Part shown: in pieces, positions 36,601-45,600 of the stretch
Layout: each line of letters starts with the position of its first letter
Numbering within the stretch: position 1 is the stretch's first letter
Assembly: GCA_039566865.1 (NCBI GenBank)
Contig: CM076958.1
Location: 1,798,001 to 1,862,000, forward strand
Origin: Aurelia coerulea
Taxonomy: Eukaryota; Cnidaria; Scyphozoa; Semaeostomeae; Ulmaridae
DNA length: 64,000 bases
Direction: 5' to 3'
Translations under genes and position numbers: made by a program
Notes under the pieces: model-generated
The model's database searches: none
What the model saw: the letters and a program-made list of their open reading frames with translations, nothing else
What the model was told of the DNA's origin: nothing

Positions 36601-39600
36601 TTAAAGTTAAATTCACATTGCTGGAGTCAACCAAATCTGTATACTTGGGTTTTGGAACACCCGGTACTTTGCTGTAAATCTGCCCTGGAAAGTTTTTGAT
36701 GGCTTAATTTGTTTTAAAATGGCGACATTTATGATACTTGAGAGTGTGTGATTTCGTCAGTTTTATATGTCCGAAACAAGAAGGGCGGCAGTTCTCTGCT
36801 TGCCACCCGTGTTGTTATTGTAGACCTTCATAAACTATGTTAATTCTTTACCACAATTTTCCATACAGTCTTTCAACAAAAATTGAAATGCCATCATCTC
36901 GAAAATAATCAAGGTAAAACAAAATGTCCACGGCAGATTTACAGCAAAGTACCCTATACTATGTTTCTTTCAATCAATTCAATTCAAAGAAAAACGTAAC
37001 AGAATTTTACACCCATCTTTTTCAAGATTTGAAATATCTGATGAGTTGATCCTATTTGCCGGAAAATTACGTTTCTTAATTATATGATCATGCCACAGTT
37101 GAGCCATTCTCGAAGTTTCTCGAAATTTCTTGAACTTTTGAAGTAATATTTGTAAATTTGTGGCTTTCGTTAGGCAGCGAATTTCAAAAAGTCAGATTTC
37201 ATTTAATTAATAGCGAGGAATTTCAAATTGGTGAAACATTAAACTCAACTTTGCGAGGTTTATAGTTTTTGTTTTTCCAAGGCAGTAGATTAAGGAAAGG
37301 ATTGATATAATTAAATCAATTGCGAAGCATTTGACATTTGTGGAAAGAGAATTCTCTGATTATATCATCTTGTCGAATTTGAGCTTTTCATGAATTTTTC
37401 AAACGATATTTGTAAATATGTGGCCTCTGTAAGCAGCGAATTAGCAAAATTTCATATTTAGTTTAATTAGTAGCGAGGCATTTCACACATTTCGGCTCCA
37501 TATTATAATGAAGACCAGTTTCTAGTCTGTGGAATGTTCCGAGTGGGCAGAAATTCTGTTGTTTAAACGCTGGTTTCCAGTCGCTCAGCCGTAACTTTCT
37601 ATTCAATTTCTGAGCGACAATTGTCTCGTAAGCAACAGGATTTCTGCCCACCCGAGAAGTTCTGTTGACTGAAAACTAGCCTTTGCGAAAGAAAGGGTCA
37701 CTTTATAACTGAATTGGGTTGTAAGGTTGATTGACCCAAAGAGACTCTTTCCGTGATCTTTGATTGACCTTCTATTGTGTAAAATCCGCCCGCTCGGAAA
37801 TTTCACTTCTAGAAACTAGCCTCGACAAACGTTTCAAGCTGTAATTTTGCCTGTGATATTTTGGCACGGTAATTTGCTTGGTGATACAACAAGGACAGAT
37901 TTGGTAAGACAATAGCGCGAGTTGGGGATTGACACCTCAATTCAAAGCAATTATCGATCGCTGACAAAGGCAACTCTCTCAGCCAGATAATCAAAACAAG
38001 CAAAGCTGCAAAAGATTCTCTGAAACCCAGGTAGCTAGCTCGCTTGTCGTGCATTCCAGAAGTTGTTTCTAAGAGCAAACATGAGTATAGATGGAAAGAA
38101 GGAGGATATGTCTACACATCTGCCACGGGCATTTAATTTATTTGGTTCAAAAGCCGATTGGAGGCGATTCATAATATCTTATTATTTTTTTGTAATTAAA
38201 ACACTTACTGCTCAGCTCTGAACCAAACAAATAAAATGCCCGAGGTAGATGTTTAGATACATCCTTCTTCTTTCGATATTTGCTCATGTTTTCTCTCAAA
38301 ACACTTTCTGGAATTAACGAGCGCGCTAGCTACATTTTCAGAGAAACTCTTGCGGCAAGATATCAAAAAATTTCCACGGCAGATTTACAGCAAAGTAAAA
38401 TAAATTCCTTTCAAGCCATCCAATTCAAAGAAAAATGCCATATATACACCGACCTTTTTAAGGATTTAAAAGATTTGAGCCCTATGCTAGCATAGAATAT
38501 AGTTGGGACAAAATGGGTAAGGTAGGAGCAAAATTGGTAAGGTGTGTGCCAAAATTGGTAAGGTGTGGTCTGAAATTGGTGGTGTAAGGCAAAATTGATC
38601 GCTGACTAATTCGTAGATTTCACTGCTTTTGTTGACGAGAGGCAGTTTCTAACATGAAGAGCGACGATCTCATCAATTGGAAAGACTGCAAGTTTACAAG
38701 CAGGAACCTTTTTTCTATATTCCTACCTTGCACCGAAGGTAGTTTTAGAACACTAGAAGGTCAAGCTTATCAAAGCAGTGTCCTGATCCTTCCTCTTGAT
38801 GTAACCACACCTCGTGATTCCTTCAGACTGGCATTACAGAGAGTTGGCGACTTCAGTTTCAGTTTCATTTTTATATGTTTTAAATTTCACAACATACAAT
38901 TTATGATCTACAAGATAAGTTGTATGGAGTGAATTACTTAAAGGAGGAACTCTCTCAATAGGCAAACTAATCGAGCAGAGAGCCCTTGACTCACGAAATA
39001 GTCCCAGTTATCGCAACAACAACAGCAACAGCAATGACAGCAACAACAACAACAACAATATATATTTTTGCTCAAACTGGGACTTATGGACTTTCACATC
39101 AAAAAGTGGGACGAAAATAAACAATGGGCGCACAGATTTTTCTGTGCCCTTTGAAACGAGGTTAATGGCCTCTTTTCGGTAGTTGGAGAATTTCAGGAGC
39201 TGCGACGTGTTGGCGTGCACTATTGCTAGATGAAGATTGCCTTCAAAATGAGGAAATTCTTGTTGAAACTGAAAGGTTTGTCAATTCTTAGATTAAAGAA
39301 ACATTCATGCGAATACTTGTGACTTTTGTTCATTGCTAACATCACTCAAAACTTGAATTTCGAGACGTTTTATTATCTGAGGTTTGAGCTGACAATTTAG
39401 GCCCAACGCCATTACTCGCCTTTTCGTACAGCGTTGCTATGGTTTCCATATCGGACATGAAATCGAGGGAAACAATTTCGTCCCAATTTTCAATGTGAAA
39501 GTCCATGAGTCGTAGTTATAGCGTCCATCAGCCTATCAATAGCAATAACTACGAACTTGCAATCAGTCTAAGAGAGCCCCCCCCCCCCTAAAATTTTATG

Positions 39601-42600
39601 TAGCAGGCTCTTTTAACTCTTTTAACTTTATGTAGCAGGTTCGACAGGACGCCAACTCGAACCGTCAACTTTCAGATTGGTAGTCAAGCACGCTACCACT
39701 GAGCTATACCCACTTTTTTAAATATTTTGTTCATAACGATATCCCTTTAAAAATCCAACAAAAATCTTAAATATAAAGATGCAAATATGAATCCACTACC
39801 GGGTGACCGAGAAAAAAGTGACCCAACGCAATCTGTCATAGAAAAAAAAGTAAGTGGCAGATTGAAATATTTCAAACGTTGTTCTGTCCCTAAAAGACCA
39901 GCCTACATTGTGAATATTTTTCACAATTTTTTTGGGCCCGGGAAAGTTCCCGAATTAAGGATTTTGAGGAAAAGGGCAGGCTTGAAATTCTCAAAAAGTC
40001 ATCAAAAACAGGCGATCGATTTGAAGGCATTTCAGTTCTTCAAAACAACGAGGAGCGTGTTTCATTCTGCCTGAGAATATTTTTAAGTACCTAGGGACTA
40101 TAAACTTGCTCTGAAGACTTCCGACTGCGTTACCTATTCCCAGTTTGAAATGAAAACGCTCCTCGTTGTTTTGAAGATTTGAAATGGCTGTAAATCGATC
40201 CCCTGTTTTTGACGAATTTTTGGGGATTTCAGGCATGCTCTTTTCCTCGAAATCCTTAATTTTGGAAATTTACCGTGCCGAAAAAAATTTCGAAAAATAC
40301 TCATAGCATAAGCTAGTCTTTTAGCGACAGAACAACATTTGAAGCATTTCAATCGGCCACTTACTTGATTATCTGTAACAGATTGCGTTGGGTCACTTTT
40401 TTCTGGGTCACCCGGTATACTTTTGTCTCATCTTTAGAAGGAAAGTTCAAGTGACCCATTTTGGCACACGCCACCCTAGTCACTGGTAAGACACACAGGT
40501 TAACAACGGAAGAGATGACACTGCATCTGATTGGACCTCGCTTTCAAAACGCCATCTCATTGGACCGACAACAATAGATGTGGCCTAAAACCAATTTTAC
40601 CGTATCGCTTCCCTAATTTGTTGTTGTAACCTGCGTGCAACCTCAACAAATGCAGGCTATAATATTGTTGATTTAACTGAAAATTTCACAATTTTTACTC
40701 CTATAGATTCTGTCCTTCTCTAACGTTTTCTTTGATTTTTCTAATTTCAGGCATTCGACCAACATTCGGTTACGGAATCCCACAAGAAAGGTATGAAAAC
40801 ATGAAATTGATTTTCTATCGTAATACCATAGGCAATCCGAAGATAAAAATTTAGGCCAAAAGCCCAGTAATCAACATATCTTTAGTCTGCGTGCAGACTC
40901 AACTCCTCTATACTTTCGAGGAGTTGAGTCTGCACGCAGGCTACATATCTGGACATATCTCCAGTCATTTGTAAATTTCTATGTTTGTAGGCTTTAAAGC
41001 ATTCTTTATATCAATTGAACGATAAGACAATGGTTGTCATTGCTGTTGTCTGTTAATTTGCTTTGGTAGGTATCCAAACATTTAGCTTCTCGTAGCTAGC
41101 AAAAGCAACCGCCATGCGCCCCAAAGTTCAGTTAGGCCCAAATTGCAAATGCCCCTCTAGGAGGGAAAGAAAACGAGAGCTCTAAACTTTTACCTTCGGA
41201 TTGCCTATGGTAATACTATCCCCTTTTTTTTAATACTTTATTTTTTAGTGGGCAAGAAGTATGTCTAGCTACTTAAAGCTAATTTAAGCCCACTGTGCAT
41301 GCCGCATCCAGGCACGGGGCCCCTAGTTTAACGTCCCTTCCGAAGGACGGTGAGGTGAGTTGCGAAGTCAAGCCTCCGCAGTCACCCATCCGGAATTTGA
41401 ACTCACTCGACCGAGGTTAACTTCAGTCTCCTGACGGAAACTGATTAAGCCGCTCGGCCACTCACCCATCTGTATTTCAGCCATCTGTGAGAATCACCCT
41501 GGATACTAGAGCCAACGAAAATAGATAAGTTCCACCAGATCTGTTTTGAAATATTGATGGAACGTTAATTAAACATCTATAGATATGGTACATGTGTAAG
41601 CCAAGGTGCCCTGATTTCAATCGTCGAAATTTTCACTCACTCAGTAATGTCTAGAGGACGAACAGAAACATACGTTTAAGTTTTCAACCACTTCTTTCCA
41701 TTATACAGACAACAAGGGAAAATTATTTCAAGAGGCAGAGATTCCTCAAATTGAGTTGCAGCCTGCGGGACCATTACCACTTTGGATGCATGAAGCGAAG
41801 GCGGAAGATGTTGCCATAGAGATATCGACAAACGAGAATTCAAGCAATGATGATGTGAATGCAAATGCACCTAGTGTTAAAATGGTAAGAAATTGTAGAT
41901 ATATTTTCGTTTCTGTTTTTGTTTTTGTTTGTTTATATACCGGGTGTGCCACCAAAAGTTGAGATACTTGAAAATTCGTTGTACCTACCTGGTGTCGCAA
42001 AAAATGTCCCAAAAAAAATGTAACAGATTTGATTGGGGCTAGCGATAAGAATTTAAGTCGAATCGATCCCTAATAAGCTTTGAAGTACTCTTCGATATTT
42101 AACTTGAAGAGTAATACCTTGTTTGTTCAAATCATAATCATTATTTAAAGTTGGTGTGACAATAGTTGTAGAAAACTAATTAATACCAACTATTTACAAT
42201 ATAATTTACAAAGATGTCTAAGAATTAATATTTACAAGCTACATAACATAATGGACAGGCTACTTACAAATTTTACAATTTTCACTGTTCACCCGTCCAG
42301 GTTTTGATCTTTCTTTTAAAGCTTGCAACTGATGGTAGCTCCTTTATCTCATCTTTTAGATTATTCCACAATAAGCTTCCTCGGAATGAGAGCGAATGTT
42401 GATATTGGTGTATCTAGAGTTGGAATACTAATCTTGAAAGTCCAAATTTGCTTTCACCTCCAAAGCAGAGCTTTTGGGTTTCGGGCTGAACTGTAAACGC
42501 GCTGGTCAGTGGAATCTCCTCAGTCATATAATTTTCTGGACAAGGATTCGTCCTTTGGGTGCTCATGTGAATAGAATATAAAATCTGAAAACTGACAAAC

Positions 42601-45600
42601 AAATTAAAGAATAAAGTCACCAATGAATACCTTTCTGAACATCGTGGTGCCTAGCCCACTGTTTGGAATTGAATGAATCGAGTTTTTTGGTTGACACCAA
42701 AAAGACTGAAGTTTTTCGTGATTTTTCTTATGTTTTTATAAGTGCTAAAAATGTAAGATCTATAGATAATGACGTCATTTCGCTTATTGAAATACGCAAT
42801 TTCACAGAGAAAAGAGAGAGAAGGTTGGGAAAAAGTACTAGACACCATTTACAACATTGTAAGCTTTTCATGTTATCAACAATTATTTCAACCCCGGACT
42901 TGTCCTTTAATCCTTCGATCAAGGAAACCCGTCGATCTAAGAGAAATCCGCATAGCTTGCTGTTTAGAGATACGTATCACATTGGTTTTTTAGTACTACA
43001 GATATTCTTTATTTCAAATACCGTAAAGGCTCTTTTTGGCCCCTGTCTATCAAGCCCCCTATTGAGTCTCCCTTCTTAGCCAAAATGTCTAATATCTCCA
43101 AAATTGAATAAACCCCCTGGGCTTGATAGAGCTTTTACTGTACTCACCCATGTAAAACATCATTCAAGCTACAATGTCTACATTCATGTTACTAACATGT
43201 TTCTCGTTCCTTTATCAGAGAAATCAAGAAAACAGATCGACGAAAACCGGTTTAGCAAAAAGCAATTGTAAGTGTATATTTTCCCCTTCTTGGTCAGATT
43301 CGTTTTATCCCGAAAAAATTTTCTGATCGGAGTAAAATCGGAGTAAAAGTGCGTGCTAATTATTGAAAGTTTAAACAGGAATCTATTACGCAATGTCCAA
43401 CTTAGCTCTTCTGAGTATTTCTTTCAATTCTGTATCTGCGTGCATTGATCTTGTAGCAATTTTTTTTGAAAACAGAATACCCAAAAAGTTCGCGAGAGAG
43501 CTATAAACAGTTTTTCAATAAGACTTGCTTGTCTAAATCCTAAGAAAGCGAACTTTTTTAACGAATTCCAAGAACAAGGAGCTTGAACTCCAAGACAATG
43601 ACATCAGAAAGATAAATTGTGTCTGGTGTGGATGTATGTATGTAAAATTTCGCCATCAAAAATAAATATTATGCGGTTATTAAACGATTACGAGGTCCAT
43701 GCTGGAAAATATTTGGACCGCAGTTTGACGTACGGACCGAACGCAGTGAGGTCCGTACAATGAACTAAGGTCCAAATATTTTCCAGCATGGATCGAGTAA
43801 TCGTTTAATAAAGGCTTTATTATATGGCAGAACCTTTTGAGAATGTTGTTTATAGTATCGTACTTTTCTGTTGTGTCTTTGATCCTGTGCATCACTGTAG
43901 TTGCTCGTTGCAACGTTAACTACATTGGCACTTTCTTCGTGTATAATTGCAAGTTCGTCTTCAAAGTTTACAGAAAAGAAATCTTCGATGAATAAGCTAA
44001 ACTTTGGTTGACACTTCTTGCGGCCTAAGCCTAAACAAGAAGCTCCTTTCTTGTTGTTGATTTTTAAGGCAACGCCCGGTCCAATACGGCTTCGAACGAA
44101 AAATACGGCTTTTACGGACCGATCAAGAACCAATCGAATTGCTCCGTTGCCGGTCCGAGGAGCCGTATTTTCGAACGCCATATAATAAACCTGGTTATAA
44201 AAGAAAATAAATCTAATTACAATATCTATAAAATTAAAATAATTACAGGCAAAAAACTACATATCTAATTTAATAATCTAATTTAAAAACACCCCATGGT
44301 TAAAGATGGCAGGGATAGCATTAAAAGGTCAATCCGACCTTGTTTCCATAATGGTCCCTCAAGGAGTGCCATTCAAAAGGAAAAAGAAAGAAAAGTTTTC
44401 GAGAAAAGAAATAAAAAGTTTTCATGGAAAATAGAAATAAAATAAAATAAAATCGGAAATAAAATCTTTGATTTTAATGACGAATAAGCATTGTTATTGG
44501 TTGTTTCTAGATTTCTAATAATGTATGTAGTCCTATCATTAAGACTTTGGAGATTTTTAAAGAATTGGTCTTTGATCTTATGTTTGAAACTGTTAATGTT
44601 TGTTGCAGATTTTAGTTCTGAGGGTAGGCTGTTCCATATTTTAGGTCCTAAATATGAGAGACCTAGCCTGATAACCAGACCCAATTTCAAAAGAATTATT
44701 TCTTGTTCTTTTTCTGGGTCACCCGGTATGCTGACTAGTGTTCACTAGGGCGTCTTCAGAACAACAATATCCTTTCAGATTTAGTGACATATTTTATTTC
44801 ATTGTAGTTAAGCCATGTCAATCAGACTACAATGAAGACATCATAAAGATATACACACCAGTTAAAGAAATACCGGTTAGTTTTTATTTCTCGAAAATAT
44901 CCAACTGATGTAGAAGATTTACCATTATACAGTTAAAATGTTAACTTACCCTCATTTTGTCTATAGGAACATATTTTAAGCAATGGTATGCTCTGGTAGG
45001 TGTACTGTTTGCAGTATGCTTCAAAACCAGGCAGCCATAAAAAGAGCTAAATTTCTTAATTTTAAAACCAAAGACAACTGCTGGGAAAATAGTTTGTTCT
45101 TTGATTTACTTGCTGAAAAAGAATATAAGATCGATGATGTAATAAAATGTTGGTAATTTTTCAAACAGGAATACTTCTTGGACACCCGGCAGATTGTTGC
45201 TGCAAAGTTATCTTCGAAGATTGCTACCAAATGTTCACAAAAAATTCACTCTTCTTCTTAATTACCAGGGAAAGAAGCAAAAAAGGAGTAGGAAGTTAAC
45301 ACCGGCAAAGGCAACGAGTCCGTCCTTAGGTAAGCAAAGCCAATCAGTCTATCTTTGAAATTATTTCTGACCTGCAAATATATTTGTTTCGAATATCGTC
45401 CATTGTACTTAGCAAGGAGCCGTCGAAATTCGATTTTCATATTGCTGGCGGGATTTGGCCACTAACTTGAACCTGGAACACACCCCCCTCCCTCCCGTAT
45501 CCCTTTGTGGCCAGGTCCTAGATCTGAAAGCACGGTCTGGAACACTTGAACCAAGCATGAGCAGTGCGAACACTACTGTTGTCACATCCGAACTGCCCAT

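Noticed and set aside
39643..39713. Functional tRNA gene on the minus strand
   Set aside because: A and B boxes are present, but the anticodon stem and acceptor stem do not pair properly and the body continues as a SINE.
43221..43267. Alternative acceptor two bases downstream for the 49-nt exon
   Set aside because: It would shift the frame and hit TAA at the start of the next exon.
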